Positions 1 through 7,943 of a DNA stretch of 64,000 nucleotides are shown here, piece after piece (position 1 is the first letter of the stretch; each line of letters starts with the position of its first letter). A program made the position numbers and the translations under genes. The notes below the pieces were generated by a model that saw only the letters and a list, made by a program, of their open reading frames with translations, did no database searches and was not told the origin of the DNA. This DNA comes from UBA8106 sp964569695 (GTDB taxonomy: Bacteria > Acidobacteriota > Vicinamibacteria > Vicinamibacterales > UBA823), in NCBI GenBank assembly GCA_964569695.1, contig CAZMUA010000004.1, positions 62,001 to 126,000 of the forward strand, read 5' to 3'.

Positions 1-803
1 TTGAAAGGCAATTTTTCAAATTCAACTCGTTCGTCATCGCTAAGCTTACGAACATCATCATAAAAACCTGGCACTTTGACACGCCCGCTCCGGTCTTTCA
101 TCTGTGACAGAATCTGTGCAAGAACGAAAGCTGGATTTGCAACGGCACCACCAAACGAACCCGAATGCAAATCTTGAGTCGTACCTCGTAAATCGATTTG
201 GTAGTATGTCAACCCGCGCAGCGCGTAGCAGATTGATGGAACGCCGCGATCGAACATCGGTGAATCAGAAATCACAAGCACATCGGCTATCAGTCGCTCC
301 TTCTGTTCACGAATGAAACTATCTAAATGAACGCTGCCGATCTCTTCTTCTCCTTCAAGAACAACTTTAATATTCACAGGTAAACGCTCGCCTCGCGACA
401 GATAAGCTTCAATCGCTTTCAAGTGCATAAACACTTGCCCTTTATCATCGGCTGCACCGCGTGCGTAGATTTCTCCGTTCCGGATTGTGGCTTCGAACGG
501 CGGCGATTCCCATAAATCTAGTGGGTCAACAGGTTGAACATCATAATGGCCATAAAAAAGAACCGTTGGAGCGCCTTCCGCACCAAGCCACTGACCATAG
601 ACGATCGGATGTCCAGGCGTCTCGATCAGTTCTACTTCTGGAACCCCGATTCGACGCATCTCGTCAGCAGTCCACTCAGCACATCGCCGCACATCCTCGA
701 CATGTGCCGGCAGCGCACTGATACTGGGAATGGCGAGATATTCTTTCAATTCATCAACGAACCGGTCACGATTCATATTGATGAAATCAATCACATCATT
801 CAT
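1..803 (-). CDS. M20 family dipeptidase / deacylase, 3' end cut by the window
   Basis: The gene starts at an ATG at 803 and runs off the left edge, so about 267 N-terminal residues are visible. The product is a cytoplasmic zinc amidohydrolase of the M20/ArgE-DapE family. The metal-site motifs are in order: FYGHYDVQPV carries the first His and its Asp, RGAADDKGQ carries the bridging Asp, and LEGEEEIGS carries the catalytic Glu and a metal Glu. The lid or dimerisation domain begins near DLHSGSFGG. Family members hydrolyse dipeptides or N-acyl amino acids; the substrate cannot be read from the sequence. It is the last visible gene of a minus-strand run that starts with the thioesterase near 2460. 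The family call is secure and the specificity is not. Confidence 0.9.
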   Translation of the reverse strand, partial: MNDVIDFINMNRDRFVDELKEYLAIPSISALPAHVEDVRRCAEWTADEMRRIGVPEVELIETPGHPIVYGQWLGAEGAPTVLFYGHYDVQPVDPLDLWESPPFEATIRNGEIYARGAADDKGQVFMHLKAIEAYLSRGERLPVNIKVVLEGEEEIGSVHLDSFIREQKERLIADVLVISDSPMFDRGVPSICYALRGLTYYQIDLRGTTQDLHSGSFGGAVANPAFVLAQILSQMKDRSGRVKVPGFYDDVRKLSDDERVEFEKLPF

Positions 804-872
804 TTGTGAACCTACCTAGTGTCTTTACTAAAGTCAGTGAGGACAGAAGACTTGGGTCCAAGCAAAACCATT

Positions 873-1691
873 TCATGACATCCACCATACCGTACCATCA
901 TGTGCAGCTCGATGCTCAGACACGAGCTTCATCAAATGAGCCAGGACGTTCTCCTGAGCCGCACGGATTAACCCAGAATCCAACGGCTCGTACACATTTC
1001 TGACAATGTCATCGATCGTTTTTGCCCCTTGTCGAAGTGCTGCAATAACTTGATCTTCGCGTTGCTGACGATGATCTAGGTACTCTTGAATGACCGTGAG
1101 CGGTTCGTCGATGGAGCAACCATGTGCAGGAAGCAAACAAGCTGGTTGCATCGATAAAACTAAGCGCAAGGAATTCAGGTACGCGACCAGATCCCCACCA
1201 GCACTAGCCGGAATCACTACACTACTTCCCCCAATAACGAGATCACCTGAGAACAACGTCCCTGAGTCCTGATCAAAGAAACATAGGTGATCCGGCGAGT
1301 GTCCTGGCGTGTGGATCACCTGGAGTGTGGAATCACCAGCTGGAATAAGATCGCCGTCTTCCAAAGTCTTCCAAGAAACACGGTACTGCTCATCCCGATC
1401 CTTCCATGGCATTTTGGCGAAAACAGCTAATGGCCATCGTTCGGCAATTGCGGAAACCCCAGATACATGATCAGAATGGCAATGAGTAACTAGGACCTTA
1501 GCGAGTAAGTCTTTTTTCCCGGATAATCTCGCATTCGACTCGTCTAACTTGGCTGCAAGCGCAAGAAGATGCGTGTCTTGCCCTGTTCCGGCATCAATCA
1601 GGGTCGGTTCAAGACCTGGCAGCAAATAAGTATTGTTACCAGCTCCCGTAAGCGGCCCGGGATTGCCGACAAAAATTAATTCATGCCGCAT
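873..1691 (-). CDS. LACTB2-like metallo-beta-lactamase-fold hydrolase
   Basis: The product is a soluble MBL-fold hydrolase of about 272 residues. THCHSDH is the HxHxDH metal motif, HTPGHSPDH supplies the next metal His, SGDLVIGG the bridging Asp, and PAHG the last His. The C-terminal 70 residues (from about YLDHRQQRE on) match the small helical domain that LACTB2-type proteins carry after the MBL domain. LACTB2 itself is a single-strand RNA endonuclease in mitochondria; bacterial relatives are usually annotated only as hydrolases, so the substrate is open. An ATG at 1691 is preferred over the TTG two codons upstream. The gene lies 69 nt downstream of the UGA-containing gene and 69 nt upstream of the M20 peptidase gene, so co-transcription is likely. 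Confidence 0.85.
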   Translation of the reverse strand: MRHELIFVGNPGPLTGAGNNTYLLPGLEPTLIDAGTGQDTHLLALAAKLDESNARLSGKKDLLAKVLVTHCHSDHVSGVSAIAERWPLAVFAKMPWKDRDEQYRVSWKTLEDGDLIPAGDSTLQVIHTPGHSPDHLCFFDQDSGTLFSGDLVIGGSSVVIPASAGGDLVAYLNSLRLVLSMQPACLLPAHGCSIDEPLTVIQEYLDHRQQREDQVIAALRQGAKTIDDIVRNVYEPLDSGLIRAAQENVLAHLMKLVSEHRAAHDGTVWWMS

Positions 1692-1760
1692 CACCAAACC
1701 ATGTCTACCGATTTACCAACTTGACTAGCTCTGCCGACCGGCAGATCACAATTAAACCTT

Positions 1761-1967
1761 TCAGCTTCCACCGTACCCAATCGTCACCTTACCGTCGTCT
1801 ACAATTACAGGAACATCGCGACGACCATTGCTATACTTGAGCATACGTTCTAGACCTGCCGGATCCTGCTTTACGTTGATGTAATCAACAGCAATCTGCT
1901 GCCTTTCGTAATTTTCACGGGCAGCTACTGTGTACGGTCACGTATCCTTGCCAAATATGTAAACCAT
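1761..1967 (-). CDS. UXX-star-type glutaredoxin-like selenoprotein, Sec encoded by UGA at codon 10
   Basis: The reading frame opens with ATG at 1967 and closes with TGA at 1761-1763. It gives 68 residues if the in-frame TGA at 1938-1940 is read as selenocysteine. The start reads MVYIFGKDT-U-PYTVAAREN. This is a thioredoxin/glutaredoxin beta-alpha start with Sec at the first active-site position (UPYT, a monothiol-like version of CPYC), followed by the cis-proline segment DVPVIV and a terminal GYGGS. This agrees with the small glutaredoxin-like UXX-star selenoprotein family as I recall it. An AAGGAG ribosome site (1977-1982) sits 9 nt before the ATG. A hairpin at 1898-1925 fits the bacterial SECIS rules. 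Stopping at the UGA would leave nine residues, and the frame stays protein-like after it, which argues against a pseudogene. No selA, selB, selC or selD is in the window. The gene sits between a thioesterase and an MBL hydrolase. Confidence 0.87.
1898..1925 (-). promoter_or_regulatory. bacterial SECIS hairpin just downstream of the Sec UGA
   Basis: Read on the minus strand, GCTGCC (1925-1920) pairs perfectly with GGCAGC (1903-1898). Inside it, CGT pairs with ACG around the loop GAAAATT (1916-1910), with a bulged AAA on the 3' side. The loop begins 22 nt after the UGA and its first base is G. Published bSECIS rules ask for an apical loop 16-37 nt from the UGA with a G among its first two bases, and both are met. 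It would recruit the SelB-Sec-tRNA complex. The structure was drawn by eye and not folded by program. Confidence 0.8.
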
Positions 1968-1976
1968 GCGTGTTGT

Positions 1977-1982
1977 CTCCTT
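1977..1982 (-). promoter_or_regulatory. Shine-Dalgarno site of the UXX-star gene
   Basis: AAGGAG on the minus strand ends 9 nt before the ATG at 1967. This strong site decides the start of a gene that would otherwise be missed because of its internal UGA. Confidence 0.75.
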
Positions 1983-1998
1983 GCTCAATGGAAATTTG

Positions 1999-2460
1999 TC
2001 AGTCCGAAACAATATCGCTCGATGTTTCAGATAACCCTTGCATCGCACGTTCAAGGACCGCCCGGAACTCTTCGGGGATCGGTTTCGACCGTTTCTTTAT
2101 GCGATCGTAAGCTACGTGAACTGATTTCGCCCGTGCTACCAACTGACTTTTGGAAGTATTCATTATTTCGTATTCGTATCCGAAGCTTGACCGACCGATT
2201 TTCGATACACGCAACTCAATCTCAAGCGAGTCGCCTGGTAATGCCTCGGAGAGAAAATCGCATTCGGTCCGGACGAGCACAAACCCGTGCGGTAGTTTTT
2301 CGTCAACGGCGTTACTGGAGACACCTTGACTAGCTAGATGTCTGAGGTAGGCATGGCGGGTTTCTTCAAGATATGTGAAATATACGGCGTTATTTACATG
2401 ACCAAATTCATCGCAATCGCGAAAACGCACCTCGATCTTGTAACAAAAAGTAACACTCAT
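1999..2460 (-). CDS. acyl-CoA thioesterase, 4HBT / YbgC-FadM family
   Basis: The product is a single hot-dog-fold domain of about 153 residues. RFRDCDEFGHVNNAVYF near the N-terminus is the hallmark of the YbgC/FadM branch; the Asp is the catalytic residue in that family, and N, Y and F shape the active site. These enzymes hydrolyse short or medium acyl-CoA thioesters in the cytoplasm. ATG 2460 (MSVTFCYK) is chosen because the family domain begins a few residues later. An upstream TTG at 2529 would add 23 residues without family support. It appears to be the first gene of the run leading through the selenoprotein gene to the M20 peptidase, and it diverges from the ThyX-like gene. Confidence 0.85.
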   Translation of the reverse strand: MSVTFCYKIEVRFRDCDEFGHVNNAVYFTYLEETRHAYLRHLASQGVSSNAVDEKLPHGFVLVRTECDFLSEALPGDSLEIELRVSKIGRSSFGYEYEIMNTSKSQLVARAKSVHVAYDRIKKRSKPIPEEFRAVLERAMQGLSETSSDIVSD

Positions 2461-2566
2461 ATGACATTCGGTTGATGTATCCGAGCACACTGTGATCGAG
2501 CGTAGGTTAGCACGATTGAAGCAGAACAATTGACCATACGCGGGGTACCGAGATTATTATATCTCT

Positions 2567-4171
2567 GTGCCTAACGTACTTTCTGGCCACGAAGAATTTA
2601 CGGCCAATGAACGCCTGACTCTAACGCCATATTTCACCAATCTCGACAGCCCTGTTTTTGCTATCACGAATCTACCTGAGGTGGTCAAGGGTGCCCTTTT
2701 CGCGCGATATTCACGGTCTGCAAAATCACTGCGCCGTCTTTTTTTAGACGAGTTCTCTAGCGACATGGCAGCGATTCCTGTAGCAACCTCGGAAGTTGGT
2801 GTCGAACGCGCTGAGAAACTGTATACGCGGGTGTTCTCTGATTACGGGGATGATTCAGTGGCACAACTGGGTGGCGCCCACATCGCCTGTGAAGGTGCTT
2901 CTAATATTTTAACTAAGATTCTCGAACGTGGGCGACTCATGTCGTACCTCGAGCAATCGACACGTTACGTGCCATATACCGATCAGTCGAACGGTCGCTG
3001 GAAATATCTGATTCCTGAGGAAATTAAAGACCCAGTACTCTTGAAGCACTACACAGAAACGCTCGACGCTGCTTTCGCAACTTATGCACACTGGCTAGAT
3101 CCTATGCAGGCTCATTATCGAAAACAGTTTCCGAAGGCGACAGGCGATTCTGATGGTGTTTACCGAGCAGCAATCAGAGCTAAAGCACTCGATACACTTC
3201 GTGGCCTGTTACCAGCAGCAACCCAGTCGAACGTTGGTATCTACGGCTCGGGACAGGCGTACGAGGCCTTGCTTCTACAGATGCGTGCAAACCCGCTAAC
3301 TGAGGCTCAGCAGTACGCTGCCGCAATGCTCACAGAACTACGTAAAGTCATTCCCGCATTCTTAACCCGAGTCGACCGACCAGATCGCGGTGGACGCTGG
3401 AGTAAGTACCTAGCGAAAAACCAAACTGGTATGCAACGCTTGTCAGCGACCGTCCTCGAACAAATCAAGCCCGAGCCTCGCGACGAAGTTGTGCTGACCG
3501 ATTACGACCCCGATGGTGAAATAAAAATTGTGGCTGGGGCTCTCTACGCCGTCTCACGACTACCAGACGATCAGCTACTCTCGATAGCTCGATCGATGTC
3601 AACAGAGGAACGCGTATCTGTCCTTCAGGCCTATGTGGGCGACAGAACCAATCGCCGACACAAGCCTGGACGTGCGTTTGAACGAGCGACGTACCGATTC
3701 GATGTGCTGTCTGACTACGGTGCTTTCAGAGATTTGCAGCGACATCGCCTCCTTACTCTTGAGTGGCAAAACCTCACACCTACACATGGCTTCACGGAAC
3801 CCGCGGCAATTGAAGAAGTGGGTGCGCTCAACGCATTTCAGCAGGTAATGACGGCAACAGCCGATCTATACGACACCTTAATTACTCACGACCTGGAACG
3901 AATTGCATCTTATGCCGTTTCAATGGCCTATCGAGTTCGTTTCTATATGCAGATGAATGCGCGCGAGGCAATGCACCTTATCGAGCTTCGTAGCGCTCCC
4001 CAAGGGCATCCTGCCTATCGACGGGTGAGCCAAAAAATGCATAAACTCATCGGAGAACAAGCGGGACATCAGGCAGTCGCTGCAGCTATGAAATTCGCCG
4101 ATCATAGCGAGATTGATTTAGAACGATTGAAGGCGGAACGCGCTAGTGAAAAACGGCGTCAAGCTACATAA
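2567..4171 (+). CDS. tandem ThyX-like (flavin-dependent thymidylate synthase family) protein
   Basis: The product is 534 residues, roughly twice a normal ThyX (about 220-250), and appears to hold two ThyX-fold repeats. The ThyX signature is RHR-x7-S. The N-terminal half carries RGR at 121-123 and the motif Ser at 131 in RLMSYLEQSTRYVPY. The C-terminal half carries RHR at 392-394 but Asn at 402 in the Ser position. Later, MQMNAREAMHLIELR resembles the C-terminal helix of ThyX that binds dUMP and folate. Classical ThyX makes dTMP from dUMP using FAD and methylene-tetrahydrofolate. Whether this long form does so is uncertain, because each motif copy has lost one residue. The start is a GTG without a clear Shine-Dalgarno site. 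The stop lies 11 nt from the convergent deformylase gene. Confidence 0.8.
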   Translation: MPNVLSGHEEFTANERLTLTPYFTNLDSPVFAITNLPEVVKGALFARYSRSAKSLRRLFLDEFSSDMAAIPVATSEVGVERAEKLYTRVFSDYGDDSVAQLGGAHIACEGASNILTKILERGRLMSYLEQSTRYVPYTDQSNGRWKYLIPEEIKDPVLLKHYTETLDAAFATYAHWLDPMQAHYRKQFPKATGDSDGVYRAAIRAKALDTLRGLLPAATQSNVGIYGSGQAYEALLLQMRANPLTEAQQYAAAMLTELRKVIPAFLTRVDRPDRGGRWSKYLAKNQTGMQRLSATVLEQIKPEPRDEVVLTDYDPDGEIKIVAGALYAVSRLPDDQLLSIARSMSTEERVSVLQAYVGDRTNRRHKPGRAFERATYRFDVLSDYGAFRDLQRHRLLTLEWQNLTPTHGFTEPAAIEEVGALNAFQQVMTATADLYDTLITHDLERIASYAVSMAYRVRFYMQMNAREAMHLIELRSAPQGHPAYRRVSQKMHKLIGEQAGHQAVAAAMKFADHSEIDLERLKAERASEKRRQAT

Positions 4172-4182
4172 GTCGTAAGAGA

Positions 4183-4698
4183 CTATTCAGCCAAGAAACG
4201 ACTGTACTCCTCAATAAAGGCAAGTGATTCGAATGTTTTCATTCGATCTAGAAAAAGAATGCCGTCAAGATGGTCAGTTTCATGCTGGATCACGCGAGCA
4301 GCCATACCACGCGCAGTGAATTGAAGAGGCTTTCCCTGACGATCAAAAGCGCGGACATTAATTTCTGGCGCCCGGGGTACACGACCTCGTACGTCTGGAA
4401 TACTCAAGCATCCTTCCCAATCATCGACTGATGTATCTCCCAGCATAGTCAGCTCGGGATTGACAATGACCGTAAGGGGCATTGGCTCGTCACCATTCTC
4501 CACACCTGCCACGAACAGCCGAAGATCTTCGTGCACCTGGGGACCAGCTAGACCAATTCCCTGATACTCTTTCATCGTTGTAATCATGTCGTCGATCAGC
4601 TTTTGCATCGGTGCAGTAGTCAGCTCTAGTAAATCCACTGGGCGTGCTCGACGCCGCAAGATAGGATGACCCATGCGTGCAATCTTCAGAATAGACAT
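4183..4698 (-). CDS. def: peptide deformylase
   Basis: The enzyme removes the formyl group from the N-terminal methionine of nascent proteins, using a bound metal (Fe or Zn). All three family motifs are visible: GIGLAGPQ (motif 1, with Gly where many enzymes have Ala), EGCLSIP (motif 2, with the metal Cys) and QHETDHLDG (motif 3, HExxH). The length of 171 residues from ATG 4698 (MSILKIARMGHPILR) is normal. A start 17 codons upstream would add an untypical tail. The 5' end faces the Nudix gene, so the two share a divergent promoter region of about 65 nt. The start codon is the only uncertainty. Confidence 0.95.
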   Translation of the reverse strand: MSILKIARMGHPILRRRARPVDLLELTTAPMQKLIDDMITTMKEYQGIGLAGPQVHEDLRLFVAGVENGDEPMPLTVIVNPELTMLGDTSVDDWEGCLSIPDVRGRVPRAPEINVRAFDRQGKPLQFTARGMAARVIQHETDHLDGILFLDRMKTFESLAFIEEYSRFLAE

Positions 4699-4763
4699 CT
4701 TCGCGATTATACGGTACGTTGGCCACGCTTTTTTCGGCACATCTGACACTACTCTGGCACCAG

Positions 4764-5300
4764 ATGATAGATAGCCAGCATTCCCCAGAATACCGCTTCT
4801 GCCCAGTCTGTAGCGCTAAACTCGAACACCGGCTGCTAAAGGAAGGGGAACCCAAAAGACTTCTTTGCAGCTTGTGCGGCTATATCTTCTATCTCGACCC
4901 TAAACTTGCCGTGGGAACAATTATTAAAGCCACTGACGGACGGATTGTGTTTGTCCGACGCGGGATCGAACCCGGATACGGCAAGTGGGTGTTTCCTGGG
5001 GGTTACGTTGACCGAGGCGAAGAGATCGTGGGTGCCGCTCAAAGAGAAGCACTTGAAGAATCAGGTCTTCAAGTTCGGATTGACGGCCTGATTAACATCT
5101 ATTCCTATCGAGGTCGGACGCCCATCATCGTGGTGTACGCTGCAACCGCAACAGGTGGTGAACTCTGCACCGACGACGAATCTCTGGAAATTAAGCTATT
5201 TGAAGTCAGTGCGATTCCATGGCAAGAACTGGCTTTTCGTAGCACTCAAGATGCTCTGCATGACTATTTGGATGGCATCCTCCATCCGTTAAACAGGTAA
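4764..5300 (+). CDS. Nudix hydrolase with N-terminal zinc ribbon
   Basis: A CPVC ... CSLC zinc ribbon in the first 45 residues is followed by a Nudix domain. The Nudix box runs from GGYVDRGEE to REALEESGL, with the REAxEExG core intact. This layout resembles the ribbon-Nudix arrangement of NudC/NADH pyrophosphatase-like proteins, but at about 178 residues it is shorter. It is more likely a general ADP-ribose or nucleotide-sugar type pyrophosphatase, with substrate undetermined. ATG 4764 (MIDSQHSPEYRF) is preferred over ATG 4719, which would nearly abut the deformylase start and adds a hydrophobic stretch unrelated to the family. Confidence 0.85.
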   Translation: MIDSQHSPEYRFCPVCSAKLEHRLLKEGEPKRLLCSLCGYIFYLDPKLAVGTIIKATDGRIVFVRRGIEPGYGKWVFPGGYVDRGEEIVGAAQREALEESGLQVRIDGLINIYSYRGRTPIIVVYAATATGGELCTDDESLEIKLFEVSAIPWQELAFRSTQDALHDYLDGILHPLNR

Positions 5301-5331
5301 CGCCCAGTTACAGTGTAAGTAATAGTTTTGA

Positions 5332-6513
5332 CTAGGCCGTAACTTGACTGTGACCTGGAAAGGTCATGTCTTCACGGACTACTTCAACTACGGCTTGATG
5401 GACCAAATCGTCAATCGGTAATCCACTCTCGGCTTCTTGTACTGCCTGCAATTTGGCCCTGGTTGAAGGATGCTTAGGTATAAAGAGTTGGCAACAATCC
5501 TGGTCGGGCATAATCGAAATAGGGTATGTTTCGATCTTACGCGCCTCGACAGTGATCTCTTCCTTGTCAAGACCAATTAAAGGTCGAAAAATGGGCAGGT
5601 TAGTAACGGCACTGATGGTCGAAATATTGTCGACACTTTGCGATGCAACTTGCCCCACCCCCTCTCCGGTAACGATGGCTTTCGCCTTCTGTTGACGCGC
5701 AAAGTGGTCGGCTATGCGCAGCATTAGACGTCGGTACACAACGACGCGCAGAGGCGGTGGCACTCGTAAGACGACCTGTCGCTGAATTTCTCCAAACGCC
5801 ACCATAAATAAACGAGAGTGCAACTGGTGCTTTGTCAGCAGCATCACTATTTCCCGAACTTTATCCTGAGAAGCTTTTGAAAGAATTGGATAGCTATGAA
5901 AATGAATGAACTGCACGCGGCATCCACGCTTCATCATCCGGTAGGCCGCAACAGGTGAATCAATGCCGCCCGATTGGAGGCACAGCACTCGACCACTCAC
6001 CCCGCTAGGTAGTCCACCTGCCCCCGGAATCTTGTCAAAATAATAGAATGTGCTATCGGTAAGCATCTCAACATAAATAGTCAGGTCCGGAAGTGAGAGA
6101 TTTACAGGCCATCCCTTTACCCTCTTGATACGTCCGCCTATCTCTCGATCAATTTGAGGCGAAGTCAATGGATATCGTTTGTCAGTGCGACGTGTTTTGA
6201 CGCGAAAACTACTAGTTTGAGTATCGGCAAGATCGTCCAAAATAGAACTCGCGACAACATCAAGGTCACCAGTTACGCGTCGAGCCAACCCAAAATTAGC
6301 CACACCAAAAATCTTAGTAACTCGTTCTCGAACAAGCGGCCATTTAGTCTCTACACCCAACACCATTTCAATACGACCCGGGAGTGCTCGTACTGAAATC
6401 ACATTAAGATCAGCCGTCGCTTCTTTGAGATTTCTGACAAGGCGAGCGATAAACCAAGGCCTATTTTTGCCCTTCAGTGCAAGTTCTTGGTAGTGAACAA
6501 CAATCGACTGCAT
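5332..6513 (-). CDS. thiI: tRNA 4-thiouridine synthase ThiI, short form
   Basis: ThiI activates U8 of tRNA with ATP and transfers sulfur to make 4-thiouridine; in many bacteria it also serves thiazole synthesis. The N-terminal ferredoxin-like and THUMP region (from YQELALKGKNRPWF) is followed by the PP-loop SGGIDSPVAAY near residue 180. The C-terminal DQDCCQLF and PKHPSTRA are typical of the family. The length of 393 residues shows the C-terminal rhodanese domain of E. coli ThiI is absent, so sulfur must come from a separate carrier or desulfurase, as in Bacillus. No thiamine gene is adjacent. Confidence 0.95.
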   Translation of the reverse strand: MQSIVVHYQELALKGKNRPWFIARLVRNLKEATADLNVISVRALPGRIEMVLGVETKWPLVRERVTKIFGVANFGLARRVTGDLDVVASSILDDLADTQTSSFRVKTRRTDKRYPLTSPQIDREIGGRIKRVKGWPVNLSLPDLTIYVEMLTDSTFYYFDKIPGAGGLPSGVSGRVLCLQSGGIDSPVAAYRMMKRGCRVQFIHFHSYPILSKASQDKVREIVMLLTKHQLHSRLFMVAFGEIQRQVVLRVPPPLRVVVYRRLMLRIADHFARQQKAKAIVTGEGVGQVASQSVDNISTISAVTNLPIFRPLIGLDKEEITVEARKIETYPISIMPDQDCCQLFIPKHPSTRAKLQAVQEAESGLPIDDLVHQAVVEVVREDMTFPGHSQVTA

Positions 6514-6671
6514 CGCTGATTAATATCCCTTAGGTATAACCTCGGTCATAGTTTATCAACCAAGGCTTGACACACAATCAATGAACTAGAAGTATGCCTG
6601 TCAAACGACGTAAAGCAATAGATCGTAATTGCTATTCCCGCAGCATCCGTGGGAGACTCCTACCTGCTCAC

Positions 6672-7943
6672 ATGTTACGACAATCTTGGGATGCCGATGT
6701 TATTGTCGTCGGGGCGGGTCCGGCCGGCAGCTCAGCGGCTGCCGACCTTGCTCGGCGCGGGCATCGTGTCTTACTGCTCGAACGCGCAAGTTTTCCACGC
6801 GATAAGATTTGTGGTGACGTACTTTTACCATCTCTCCAGAAACCCTTAAGTGTTATTGGAACCAGCCTCGATATTCTGGCCGGCGATGCGGCCACGATTC
6901 ATGGGTGCGGATTCACTACGGCGACAAATATTCATGCAACCGGAACATTCCGTGACCGACGAGGTAACCATCAACCGTGGCGAATCTTACCTCGAGTATT
7001 ATTCGATGAACGCCTGGCACGCCATGCTGAGGGATGTGGTGCTGACTTGCGTGTACGCCACTCCGTTGAGGAAGTCACTTGGGATCAACAGAAGCAAGTT
7101 AATATTGTCAAAGTTCGAAATGGTTCGAGTGTAAATAACTATCATGCACCCTTGGTCATCGCTGCCAACGGCGCATTTAGTCGTTTTGGGCAGTCCAGCG
7201 GACTTCACCAGCCCCGAAATTCTAATCGAGGCTATAGCGTTGCACTTCGGACTTATGTGCAATATCCCCAACAAGAACAAATTTTTGAGGTCTTCGCAGA
7301 TGCTGATCTAAAAAGGGGTTGCTGTTGGCTGGTGCCTGGCCCGCATGGAATGGCAAATGTCGGTGTTGGTACTTTTGATTCACCGAACAGGCCGACACGA
7401 ACCAATCTCGAAAGTATATTTCGTAAGAGAATCGGACAACGTGTCAATTTGGATGGTTGTGCCCCAATGGCAGGTTGGTTGCTGCCCGGTCCTCAGCTAA
7501 CTCGGCGAACTGTGACGGATGGCCTTTTATTGGTGGGTGATGCCGCGGGCTTCGTAGACCCATTTACAGGTCATGGAATACATACAGCTGTCACTAGTGG
7601 CCTTCTGGCTAGTACCGCGAGTCACGATGCACTGCTATCAGGCATGTTTCTTCATCACCAGATGCCACTCCGGAGCTATGAAAAGGCTTGGCGAAAAGCC
7701 TTTGGGCTGGATTTCGTGTTAGGGCGGTTATTTCAGCGATTACATCACGACCAAATGCTGTTGGATAAAATCATGCTTCATGCAACCCATAATCATTTTT
7801 GGGCGGACGAGGTGATGAGTATCATTGGACATGCCCTACCTCGCAGTAACGTTATGCGGCCTGGTTTTTTCAGCAGAATCATCCAAAGTCAATTGAGTAA
7901 TCGCGGTGTGGACCAACAACGCATAAGTGGACCCGCAGCATGA
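6672..7943 (+). CDS. geranylgeranyl-reductase-like FAD-dependent oxidoreductase
   Basis: The product starts with a dinucleotide-binding motif, VIVVGAGPAGSSAAADLA, then LLLERASFPRDKICGD, which marks the geranylgeranyl reductase / aromatic hydroxylase-like group. A second FAD motif, GLLLVGDAAGFVDPFTGHG, lies near residue 300. Such enzymes reduce isoprenoid chains or oxidise polyketide and aromatic substrates. ATG 6672 puts the FAD motif near the N-terminus; an upstream ATG at 6594 adds 26 basic residues. The stop overlaps the start of the next gene by 4 nt (ATGA), so the two are translationally coupled. That partner is a squalene/phytoene synthase, which points to an isoprenoid substrate. Confidence 0.85.
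   Translation: MLRQSWDADVIVVGAGPAGSSAAADLARRGHRVLLLERASFPRDKICGDVLLPSLQKPLSVIGTSLDILAGDAATIHGCGFTTATNIHATGTFRDRRGNHQPWRILPRVLFDERLARHAEGCGADLRVRHSVEEVTWDQQKQVNIVKVRNGSSVNNYHAPLVIAANGAFSRFGQSSGLHQPRNSNRGYSVALRTYVQYPQQEQIFEVFADADLKRGCCWLVPGPHGMANVGVGTFDSPNRPTRTNLESIFRKRIGQRVNLDGCAPMAGWLLPGPQLTRRTVTDGLLLVGDAAGFVDPFTGHGIHTAVTSGLLASTASHDALLSGMFLHHQMPLRSYEKAWRKAFGLDFVLGRLFQRLHHDQMLLDKIMLHATHNHFWADEVMSIIGHALPRSNVMRPGFFSRIIQSQLSNRGVDQQRISGPAA

Noticed and set aside
2461..2529. A longer thioesterase start at TTG 2529
   Set aside because: The extra 23 residues do not resemble the family and no ribosome site precedes the TTG.
4958..4980. A tRNA T-arm-like string (cgggatcgaacccg) on the minus strand
   Set aside because: It lies inside the Nudix reading frame (RRGIEPGYG), and no acceptor, D-arm or anticodon arm can be drawn around it.
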